Positions 16,632-26,625 of a DNA stretch of 64,000 nt are shown piece after piece. The stretch covers positions 2,886,001 through 2,950,000 of the forward strand of contig JAWRVZ010000077.1 in assembly GCA_037043235.1 (NCBI GenBank), read 5' to 3'. Under the pieces are notes generated by a model, which saw only the letters and a program-made list of their open reading frames with translations, had not been told where the DNA came from and did no database searches. Each line of letters starts with the position of its first letter. Position 1 is the first letter of the stretch. Source of the stretch: Rhodeus uyekii (taxonomy: Eukaryota; Chordata; Actinopteri; Cypriniformes; Acheilognathidae). The position numbers and the translations under genes were made by a program.

Positions 16632-18451
16632 TGCATTAAAAGTGCAAGAATTTCTGCAGCTAATGGTAAGTGATTTCCCTGATTAGAGTTGCTGCAATTA
16701 AAGATTAATGTACAAAGTTAACAGTTGATAAAACAGAAAACAAACAAAAAAACAACTGATTAGTAGGCAATTTCTCTTGGCTAGGAAGTTTTTCTTGCCA
16801 GAAAGTATATGAAACAATTGACAAAGTCAATGCATTTACAATGATTGCAATCTATTTGATAAAAATGTGTTGACTTCTGTTGCAGTTTTAGTTTCATAGT
16901 TTATGGACAGTTGTGACACTGTCTCCATGCATCAAATCAAATGTATGTGATATCACTCACAATGGATCACACATGATATTATGGTGTCCTCAGCATTTAC
17001 ATACAGAACAAATTCTGTAGGAAACAGTCACACAGAGAGCTATGAAGCAACAGGTCAGACAGGTCAAAAGTGGGACAGTGACAGTAAATGAGTCTCAGTC
17101 AAGGGTTTGAACTGAGGACATGCTACATAAATTTAAAACTATGAAAATACCCTTTGCATATTAAAGCAATCATAGAGATGTAAATCATTACAAACATGAG
17201 TATGTTTACCGATAGAATAAAAAAAAAATAAGTTCATTTTGGAAAAGCCATATAGCAGTTCTTCTCCATTCATAAAAGCATTGACGGAGATATTAAAATG
17301 AAAGGCATGATTTGTATTTGCCCAGTAGGGCTACAGTCTGACATTATTGATCTGTAGTTGGGTTTTTTACTGTCTAAACAATATGCTGGAAGTGGGTTGT
17401 GTAAATGGTGAAGAACTGCTACATTTGAAGCATCTAAGAGGGTGTAACATTAACAAACATGGAAAAAATAAATGAATAACGAAACGTCAACTTGGAAAAT
17501 ATCGAATTCAGATAAGAAATTAACTTAAGATGGAAAGACTTCACTACTAAAAAACTGCAAATGACTTTAAACCTAGCAGGATGCACACTGACGTCTGAAA
17601 CACCCGTCACATTACAATACATTTACCTTACACTGACAGAAAACATTCAGAAGGCTTTTTCTGAAATTATACTGTACAGATGTTCAAGACTAAATACTTC
17701 AGTCATTAGGCACAACATGAAACAATTTGATATGCCCTACACCATGCACAACTTTATAAACGCCAAAGCAGATCAATTTGACTCCATTTGTTTTTCACAT
17801 TCAATGATGGACTAAACACTAGAAAAACTGTCTACAGCAATGTCAATGCACAACCTGAGAAACATGATTTTGCTCATTCACTGAAATCAGTAAATGTTTC
17901 AAAGTGGGATACAAACATTCATGGTCTAATCCAACTACAACCAATTTCCCTTTACATTTATGATTACAGGTGGAACTTATATTTCATAATTGCAATTCTA
18001 AAGACATGCAATACATCCTGAATTTCAATTTTGTGGTAAGATAAGGGTAACTTCCTGTTTGACCTCACATGAAGCTACCAATAACAAAATTGGCATAGTC
18101 TTATAACTTGCAGCAAATCTCAGTAAGTTAAAACGGACAAACACTAAAGTGCAAGTTGCTTATGAAAGGCATTCAGTTAAAAAAAAACAAAAAAAACATT
18201 TAAATACACATAAAATCCCTCCAAAAGACAAACTGTCATTTGCAACAATTGCTTTTTTCTATAACAGTGCCAGACAGTTTATAGTAGCTGGAGGTGATAT
18301 TGCACAGACCAAGATCTCAAATGTAAAGGATCAGAGTATTCAAATCACGCTACACCCATAAAATAAGAGAGAAAAAAAATAGATTAGCCTTAGAGAAAAT
18401 AATAATTGGTCACATTGTAGGTTCAAGGACTCACCTTTACCAATCACCTAC

Positions 18452-18562
18452 CTGCGATCTCCCAACCTCTACAGGACAGGATGCAAGTCTCTGAATCCTG
18501 CAGGAAAAGAGAAAGAAAGAAAAAGACAGACAAACAAATAAGATACACACCTTCCTCTCCAA
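18452..18562 (-). other. cpsf6: cpsf6 3'UTR segment in the stop-codon exon, with a downstream splice donor
   Basis: After the TAG stop (minus strand, 18565-18563), 111 nt of untranslated sequence runs to a good donor, GCAG|GTAGGT, with the cut between 18452 and 18451. Within it is a strong acceptor, TTTTCCTGCAG, immediately before 18497. This would define an optional 46-nt exon (18497-18452). A donor-like GAAG|GTGTGT just after the stop would make an intron of only about 53 nt, which is short for a vertebrate. The simplest reading is that the stop exon continues to 18452 and is then spliced to a distal 3'UTR exon. This is inferred from splice signals only. Confidence 0.5.
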
Positions 18563-21500
18563 CTAACGGTGGCGATATTCCCTCTCACGTTCTCGGTCTC
18601 TCTCGCGGTCACGATCTCGCTCGCGATGGCGTTCTCTGTCGCGGCTACGCTCCCGGTAATAGTCCTCGTGCCGGTCTCGGCTGCGAGACTTGTGCCGACG
18701 ATTCTTCTCACGAGAGCGACTGTGGTCCCTCTCCCTGGACCTTTCCCGCCTGCTAAAGAGTGAAAAGCATTGAAGAGAACATGAACACGCATGAAATATT
18801 TTTGCGTGTATAAAATTAACGCATTGTTACAAGTGGGAAAAAATGTATGCAAATACATTCACTAAATTTAATCAATGCAATAGGAAACAGCCCATGCAAG
18901 AACTTAATGCATTGGAGAAAACTGTACAAATACATGCAACAATTTACTTTTTTCCCCACTTTTTATACACCTGGATTTTATAACATTACGCTCTGATACG
19001 ATTGGTCGATTTTACCAGGGATTGGCAACTTTCAAAAATTGCATTTTTATTTGGTTCCCATTCCTGATTTTTTTTTACTGACTTTGTGGCACTGGTTACA
19101 AAACACTGTTGCGATGAAAGCTCATGCAAAGATTATAAACATTCCTCCACACCATCGTGTAGCTCAACAAGATCCTTACCTCGACCCAGAGCCATAGGAT
19201 TTGGATTCAATTCCATGCAAACAATCCTGCAGTGAGCTGATGAGGACCTTACAGCGGTCATCAGCGGAAACCTTCGACTGCTTGATCAGAGAGATGGCCG
19301 TCACCAGAGTCTCTATAGCACTGCCGTAATCAGCTGCAAAATTATTAGACCGAGAGAACAATGTGAATTCCAGGGGGATTGTGTAGTCCAGTATGTCTAA
19401 CAGATATTGGAATTAAACAAGGAAAGTTATTTATGGCAAAGACAAATGATATGAATGACAAATGGCACCTTGTAAACAACTTGGCTTCGAAATGACTCAA
19501 ATAAAACAAGATTTTTCATTCAACTAAGCTGCAAAAACAAAAACAAGTTTAATTACCACCATTGAAACCAAACGAAATCACTTCCGCACCTGCGCTCGCA
19601 TCCGACACAGCCCTCGAGATCGCACTGCTGGAAATTGCGCGGTTACGATTCATGATCTCCTCAAACTCTGCTTCGCTCAGAGGAGTGCGAGATGCATCCA
19701 TGTCCCTAAAAGAGAAAACGCAGTTGTATTAAGACGCGCAAACTAAAAGAATAAGTCAGAATAAAGTAAACGCACCAGGGGCCAAATTCACACAAAGTGC
19801 AAAAGTGCTGTTAATGCTGAATCATATTGCATCTCGTTAAAATTAGCGATGCACCAAAATTTCAGCAAAATATATTCAGCCCAAACAGTAAAAAATCCAT
19901 TTGGATGGCCAAAATGCTTGATTTAAACAGTTTTGATTGCGTAAGCATCTATTTTGTGCACATAAACCATGACGAAAAATATTGCCTAAAAGGTTTACTA
20001 GGACTCATTTATCACCTGAGAACAGAAGACCCTGAACAATTACTGCAACTTTGCTTTTTTGTGCGTTTCGGTGCATCACTAGTTGAAAAATCACTGCATA
20101 AATGCCGCACACTCAACACTCAAGCCTGAAACGAAGGTCCCATTACGGGATCCTGGTCTCAGCGGACGGTTACATCACTAACCCTTGATCACTTGAATTG
20201 TGCAAGTGCTGGCCAGAGTTTTTCACATCAACCAACCCCTCGTTTATCCAGGGCTCAAAGCCACATACTACAGGGGGTCTGAAGTTACTGAAGAAAGGCC
20301 AGAGAGGAGATTCAGGGTCAGTTTGAGGCTACACATTTCACTTTAACCAATATTCCCCAATCCTGCAGTTAATTGTATATAGTAGGGCTGCACGATTCGT
20401 TTTTCAATATCGTTTAGTGTGATCACAACACAAAAGCTGAGATTTAATTAAAAACATGCATTGCATGCTTCAGAGTGAAGTGCGGCAGTGTTTCTACACA
20501 CAAGTAGCTTTGCACACAATATTTAGTAATAATAATAAAAATTCTCTTAATGTCATAAACCCCAAATCAAGACAAATTGTGCAGCCCTACAAACAAGCAA
20601 AAGCATGCAGCCTAAAAACAACATAACTAACAAGCAAAAAAGTAAAGAACCCAAATCCACTAATTTTAGATCGCTATAGCACATTTTCATATACAAATAA
20701 ATTTAAATTGTGCAGCCCTAGTATAACAAATGTGACAATTCAGTTTCCACTGGTATGGTGTGAGATCTCTTTACAGGGTAAGAAAGGTGAGGTGTTCATT
20801 ACCTGCCACCAGGGCCGTAGTCTCTGTCATAAGGAGGAGGGCGGCCGTAGGGGTCGCCGGGTGGAGGGCCCCTGCCATCGGACGGTGGCATGTTGTTGTT
20901 TCCAGGTGGAGGGAAAAAGGCGGGGTTGACGTGAGGAGCTGGTGGTGGACCTCCAGGTGGGGGTCCCTGCATGTGAGGTGGAGGTGCGAGGCCAAGAGGG
21001 GGTCCTAAGGGCCCAGGTGGACGTGGTGGGAAGGGTCCGGGAGGGGGTGGACCTTGCTGAGGCGGAGGGGGGCCTGGGGGAGGACCATATCCTGGTGGGG
21101 GAGGGCCAGGAGGCATCGGACCCATTGGAGGTTGACCAAACTGACCAGGAAATATGACAGGTGGAGGAGGGCGGTCTCCTCTGTGAGGAGGTCCACCGAG
21201 GGGCGGCGGCAGGCCTTGTCCAGGTGGAGGGGGGCCAGGGGGTCCTGGAGGACCAGGTGGGCCAGAGGGAGGACGCGGTGGTCCCTGCATACCTGCAAGA
21301 GGAGGGTTTGAAAAATGATCATTGATAACTTACATTGATGAAAGGCTGCAGAAGGAAAGACGGGCATGGATTACTAAACTACATGTTCATGCTTCTCAGC
21401 GTTTTAGATTGTATCTTAAAAATTGTTTAGCTTTTTTATTCAACATTATTAAGTGCTTTATTATGATTGTTGATTGTTATAATTTATTGACCACAGGACA

Positions 21501-24500
21501 GATAAATGACTAATATTTGGTTATTTCCTCTGTAAATCTCCATCTACAGTCATGATCAATATCTGTATACTAGATGCAAACAGGTCTCATACAAGATTTT
21601 GTGCATGTTTATTTCATCGTGTGGATTATTTGACTTTATTTTAAAAATAGAATCATGCTAATGACTCTTATATGAATCCAGAATAAGCAAAGTTAACTTG
21701 TAAAAAAAGCACATTTTTTACCCCACTTGCATCTGCAAAGAGTCACTAGACTGTTAATATCAACGTTTATGAGGTCAACTGTCCCAACTTCTTAACACGT
21801 TCACCTTCGGCTTTTTCTTGTCTTCTGTTACATTTAGAATTTCAACACAACCCGATACAAAAGCTAGTGCTTTCTGATTTTGCTTAATGACATCAGCAAG
21901 CGAGCCAACTTTTCTAGTTATCTTTGATAAATATAGAAAGATGCCGCTCTTGAAAAGCATTTCATCAGCTTCCAAAGTCTTTGCAGTTCCCTGACAAACC
22001 TCGATTTAGACATTTGTACCTGGAAAGTGTGGCGGAGGCCCACCAGGTCCAACTGGTCCAGGGAAGCGGTCTCCACCTGGGCCTGTTTGACCCGGAAAAC
22101 GCCCTCGACCCCTGCCGAGAGGGAAGCCACTGCGACCTCCTCCTGGAGGACCAGCTTTCCCCTCTCCTGACATCTGCCCTGACTGTGTGCCTGTGTGGAC
22201 GAAAACAGATTTAAAAACAATTGCAGCTCAGACAACAGTAAGTGGATTAAATGATGTTTAGTCAAAAAGTGAGAAAATGGAAACTATTGAATCATTTGCA
22301 AACTACTTTTACTTTTTCTGGACTGCATCTCAAACTGGCTGAGCGACTGTTTGTTGCAAGGAGTGACGATCGGGTTTTGTCCGTGCAGCTCCCGTTTAGA
22401 CAGCAGATCCATCAGCTTCCTGGACGAGGAATCTGAACCCACGCAGACCAGGGCAAACCTGTGGAGCACAGAGGGGTTGAGGAGAAGTTCACTTTGAGTT
22501 CCAGAAGACAAAGATTAAACTTTCTCTTTTTTGAGACAAAGCAGAAATTCCTGGAGAACAACTAACAATTACCCTCAAACAATGACTTTATAACCAGCTG
22601 CTTGCCGCCTCTTTTCAACATCAGTCTGCCCAAAAACAAACTCCCTTTAATTAGCTCCTCCACAGTTTTTAGAAAATCTTCTAGCTACCCCCTAGTGGCA
22701 TTGTCTGCTTTGAAACACTTTCAAAGGCCAAAGAAGAGACCATGACTACGCAGGTGCGAGTTCAGATAGGGTGAGACCTCTAGAGTCAATGAGCAGACTT
22801 TGTTACCCATGTCTTGAAGGCCAAAAGAAGAGCTTACTATCATTAAGCACCTGCAAGTTAATCTAAAGGGAGACATACAGTGTAAATCAAAGTGGCCGCT
22901 CATTGTGCTTTCCTGTAGCTCAAACAGTAGAGTGTGGCGCTTGCAACGTCAAGGTCATGGGTTTGATTCCCAGGCAAAGCAAGACCTGATTAGAATGTCA
23001 ATGTGTTTCTTGAATGAAAGTCCGATAAAACCCAAACCATGTTTTAAAAAGATAGCAGTAAATATTCAATACAGATATCTAGAAAGCCAAAACACGGTTG
23101 ATTTGTACATTAACAAACCAGTGAAGAGTCGAAAAACTGAACTGACTTACCCTTTTGATTGGCCATTTGCTCTATTCTCAAAAAACTTAATCTCCAGCAC
23201 ATCACTGATGCCGATGGAGCGAATGGCATCTGTCAAATCTTCATCAGTGGTCCACTGTAAAGACCAAACTACAATATCACAATCTGAACACTGGAAAAGA
23301 ACAGCTTACATTATATTACATACAGGCAACACACAGAAGTGCCAAAAGTGACGTTCAGAGGCGATATGTGCTTTTAAATGACCCTACAAGTTTGATTAAA
23401 CCATCAAAATGTAGTAAATATCTTGCATCTATAATTGAGGGCCCGCTAGTGTGTAATAAACATGTGTGTGTATATATATATATTCACACACAGAAAATAT
23501 CTTGGCTTCCATAAAAACATGAAGCAGCAGAGAAATATTTATTGTGCATCAACTGAGAATATTAGGTTAATAATGCTGAATTCAGGTTTGATCACAGGAA
23601 TAAATTACTTGCATAAACATTTCTCTCGATTTGTCATTTCACAAAATTACTGTTTTAATGCATTTTGATCAAATAAACGCATCTTTTAACATAGGATACT
23701 TTTTTTTAAAGCACATCAAATCTTAATCATTCTAAACTTTTGACCAGTCATGTTTACAGACTCTTCGAGCAAAACATTGCCAATGAGCTTAAGTCTAGAT
23801 ATTCTGTAAATGAAGAGGCACAGGACGAACCCATGTGAGGTTGCCAATGTACAGAGCGATTCTTTTGCCAGTGTAGGTGTAGACGACGTTTGGTGGAGCT
23901 CCCTTGGAGCCCTCGTTGCCTCCGGGTGCAGGCAGGTTATCCAGGTAATCCCGGTCCTCGGGAGCGTCCCCGTTGTTGGCAGATGGCGAGATGACATCAT
24001 CATACAGGTCAATCTGCTCATGAACAGGATAATCCGATTCCTGTATCAGGGAATGACACACACATACATGAGCAAATTCACATACATAGCTTTCTTGTAG
24101 CCCAAACAGTAGAGTGAGGCGCTTGCAACACTATGATCATGGGTTCGATTCCCAGGGATGCAATGCGATTCCCAGGGATGCAATGCAAGTCGCTTTGGAA
24201 AAAAAAGTATCTGCTAAATGCATGAATGTACTAAATCTACTGTACTTGATCTCTCTAACATACACATACATTGGATAACAGAATATGCCAAAATGCATAA
24301 ATGTTACTCATTCGGGTACTAACATAGCTAATTTTTTTTTTTATATATGATAAATATTATTGAAATATTGTCAATACAAATATTGCAAGAAATAATGCAT
24401 CACTAATATGATTATAGGTAATAGCAATGAGCGAAATATAAATAATATGCCTTGATTTATCAGATTAACAAAAATTGCAAATGTTTAGAATACGGCCAAT

Positions 24501-25291
24501 TTAGGAAAATGCATTAAACAGACTTTAAGCAATACACCCATAAGCAAACACAAATAAATCTGACTTAAAACCCCTGGCTCTGTGCCAAAGCTTCTGTTCA
24601 TTTCCGGATTTTGTATGCAAAAAAAGTCATTCACAAAGGTGACAATTCTCCTTTATGTTTTCCTGTGATTCTTAACTCTGTCATTTCATCCCTCATAACC
24701 TTTTTGGTACGACGAAGTGTTTTTCAAACGATTTAACCCTATTATTGCGCTTTTCTTTTTCTATTTTGTCGCAAATTTACTGTATGCAAACCATTTTTGT
24801 CATGAGTGTTCAACATGAGAGATTCAGTATAGACTCTATTTCCTGACTTTGTAGTTCATGTATGCAATTTCAATCTATCTCAAGTTCTGCAATAAAATAA
24901 AAAACAACAGCTCATGAATCTGGTCATATTTATTGATCATATCAATGAACGCGCGCGCGACACTCACAAACAAAAAAACACGCGCGCGCAAAAAGGGGTT
25001 TCAACTGCAAATCCTCACTTAGAACTTATGATGTTGGTAAATCACTCCAAACGACATACAAAGCTATTTTAACCTCTCTATCGCTGTACACACACACGCG
25101 GCTGGATTGTTAGCCGCTAGCGTTAGCAGAAGGCCGAACCTTATAGAGAAACGCACGTGTTACTCTACTTATTTTAATGCACGACACGTCTGTGTAACTG
25201 CGAACATATGTTTGCATGAAGTAAACCCAACCTGATTAAACTCTTCTTCTACATCAGCGTAAATATCGATGTGATCAACGCCGTCAGCCAT
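18563..25291 (-). CDS. cpsf6: Cleavage and polyadenylation specificity factor subunit 6 (CFIm68)
   Basis: Nine coding exons on the minus strand: 25291-25232, 24040-23831, 23254-23151, 22458-22313, 22190-22020, 21292-20803, 19705-19590, 19333-19180 and 18752-18563. They keep phase throughout and total 1641 nt (546 aa plus stop; 545 aa if the alternative acceptor of the last exon is used; human is 551). The N-terminus reads MADGVDHIDIYADVEEEFNQ. An RRM lies at about residues 80-156 (RNP2 ALYIGNLTW, RNP1 QSKGFALV). A Gly/Arg then Pro-rich middle (about 180-390) carries an FG motif at F282-G283. The C-terminus (about 485-546) is an RS/RE/RD-like domain ending EYRHR. Known role: large subunit of cleavage factor Im, which with NUDT21 binds UGUA in pre-mRNA and influences poly(A) site choice in the nucleus; the RS-like domain binds transportin-3. 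The donors of exons 1 (GTTGGG) and 2 (GTTCGT) are weak. yeats4 is divergent upstream. Identification is very secure from near-identity to the human protein. Confidence 0.97.
19844..20081. mobile_element. hAT-type MITE in a cpsf6 intron
   Basis: The ends are TAGCGATGCACCAAAATTTC and TTTCGGTGCATCACTA, which are imperfect inverted repeats. The GATGCACCGAAA-type terminus is common among fish hAT non-autonomous elements. Length is about 238 bp with no coding capacity. Confidence 0.6.
20383..20720. mobile_element. hAT-type MITE with two right ends, in the same cpsf6 intron
   Basis: The left end TAGGGCTGCACGATT pairs with AATTGTGCAGCCCTA ending at 20589. A second identical right end finishes at 20720. 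This suggests a nested or tandem insertion of the same family. Confidence 0.6.
22908..23030 (+). mobile_element. tRNA-derived SINE, copy 2 (3'-truncated)
   Basis: It starts CTTTCCTGTAGCTCAAACAG and has the A-box and B-box regions (GGTCATGGGTTTGATTCCC). It lacks the GTCGCTTTGGATAAAAGCG tail. It lies in a cpsf6 intron, antisense to the gene. Confidence 0.75.
24089..24230 (+). mobile_element. tRNA-derived SINE, copy 3, with internal duplication
   Basis: A SINE of the same family ending in GTCGCTTTGG...TCTGCTAAATGCATGAATGTA. A short segment (GATTCCCAGGGATGCAATGC) is tandemly duplicated, and the usual spacer between B box and tail is deleted. It lies immediately upstream of cpsf6 coding exon 2. 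Confidence 0.7.
24952..24991. repeat. Paired alternating CG tracts in cpsf6 intron 1
   Basis: Two (GC)n runs (GCGCGCGCG and CGCGCGCGC) lie about 20 bp apart, separated by an A/C-rich linker. Alternating purine-pyrimidine CG tracts can adopt Z-DNA. They sit in the first intron, close to the promoter. Confidence 0.7.
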
Positions 25292-25480
25292 TTTCTGTTT
25301 CCCTCCTCCTCCTCCTCGCTGCTGGAACTGCGCGTGAAGAAGAGACGCCTGTACGTCAGACGCGTCCGCCCAAAAACCGGACATGACGATGGGTGAAACA
25401 GTTTCAAAATAAAGGCCCTATAATGAGCGAAAAAACATTTCAAAATAAATGCCAGCTTGAGTTTTTTCTCTCTTCACGCT
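25232..25480 (-). promoter_or_regulatory. cpsf6: cpsf6 first exon and proximal promoter region
   Basis: The sequence just upstream of the cpsf6 ATG (25291-25289, minus strand) is relatively CpG-rich. It carries GAG/GGA-rich 5'UTR sequence and several ACGCGTC/ACGTC motifs around 25350-25375, and no TATA box is obvious. CpG-rich sequence also continues into intron 1 around 24950-25160. The position fits a housekeeping-type promoter facing away from yeats4. The transcription start is not resolved. Confidence 0.5.
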
Positions 25481-25992
25481 CTTTTGCTGCTGAGATTCAC
25501 GTTAAAGCTCTGAAGCTTCTGACTAGTATATAAAAGTATATGCATTTAACAAGAGTAATTTCAAAATTAAGCAATTATATTTTTTATGCTATTAATATGA
25601 AACTTTTATTTTAATCATGCTTTTATACCAGTGATTAAACAAGATTAAATGATATTAAAGTTAAAAAAAATTAAAAAAAAAATTAAAAGTAATTCCAACT
25701 TTTTATTTCACAATGTACTTACTTTACTTTTTACTCTTTCTCATAATTGACATGGGATAACTATTTTTGGACAACACAAACTCAGAATTTCGAGATATAA
25801 ACCAGCAATTCCGTATTTGTTTTTATTTATTTATTTATTACAATCATGTGCTCTATATTCAACAAATCTGACATTTTTCCTCAAAATTGTGTTTATATGT
25901 CTCCATTTGGACTTTATTACTAGTTCTGAAAAGTCTGAATTTTTAGATATAAACTGACATTTCTGACTTTGTATGTATTAAAGTATTATATA

Positions 25993-26281
<289 letters not shown>

Positions 26282-26399
26282 CAATTTTGCGCTTCATATT
26301 GAACAAATTTGAAATTTTTCTCAAAGTTGTGAGTTTATCAAATCTGACATTTTGTCTTTCTTTTTTTAAAATTTTTTTTTCTCTTTAGTGAGAATAGTG

Positions 26400-26625
26400 A
26401 GATAAATAGGCTTCCCTAGTAAACGTGTTAGGACTGTTATTTTGAAATGTGGTCTAAAACCACGTGCTCTTGTTGTACACGGAATCAAAAGAGTCTTTCT
26501 TCATTGATGAGCACATAAAGATATATTGAGCTTAATGGCATTTCGACACAGTAATTCAGTTCAGTTCATAACTGTACCCATTTCATAGACGCCAATACGA
26601 ATAAACACTTTCCTCTGTGTATACT
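26400..26625 (+). promoter_or_regulatory. yeats4: yeats4 5'UTR and proximal promoter region
   Basis: This is the non-repetitive sequence between the microsatellites and the yeats4 ATG. It contains a perfect E-box, CACGTG, at 26461-26466. The transcription start was not located and there is no clear TATA box at a sensible distance. Assignment rests on position. Confidence 0.4.

Larger units (their letters stand above)
13129..18451 (-). other. Probable intron within the cpsf6 3'UTR; AT-rich, repeat-bearing
   Basis: No coding sequence is recognisable on either strand. The segment holds a truncated pogo/Tigger-like repeat end near 13730-13880 and a 607-bp palindromic MITE at 16025-16631. The remainder is AT-rich unique-looking sequence. 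It is called an intron only because of the donor at 18452 and the acceptor at 13128. Confidence 0.35.

Noticed and set aside
18469..18858. 129-codon minus-strand ORF over the last cpsf6 coding exon
   Set aside because: It is in the wrong frame; the true frame gives the RS-like C-terminus ending EYRHR.
20799..21290. Collagen-like Pro/Gly protein as a separate gene
   Set aside because: The frame is bounded by an acceptor and donor in phase with the cpsf6 exons on each side; it is the Pro-rich part of Cpsf6.
20708..21311. Plus-strand ORFs opposite the cpsf6 proline-rich exon
   Set aside because: They are shadows of the GC-rich Pro/Gly codons of cpsf6 exon 6 on the other strand.
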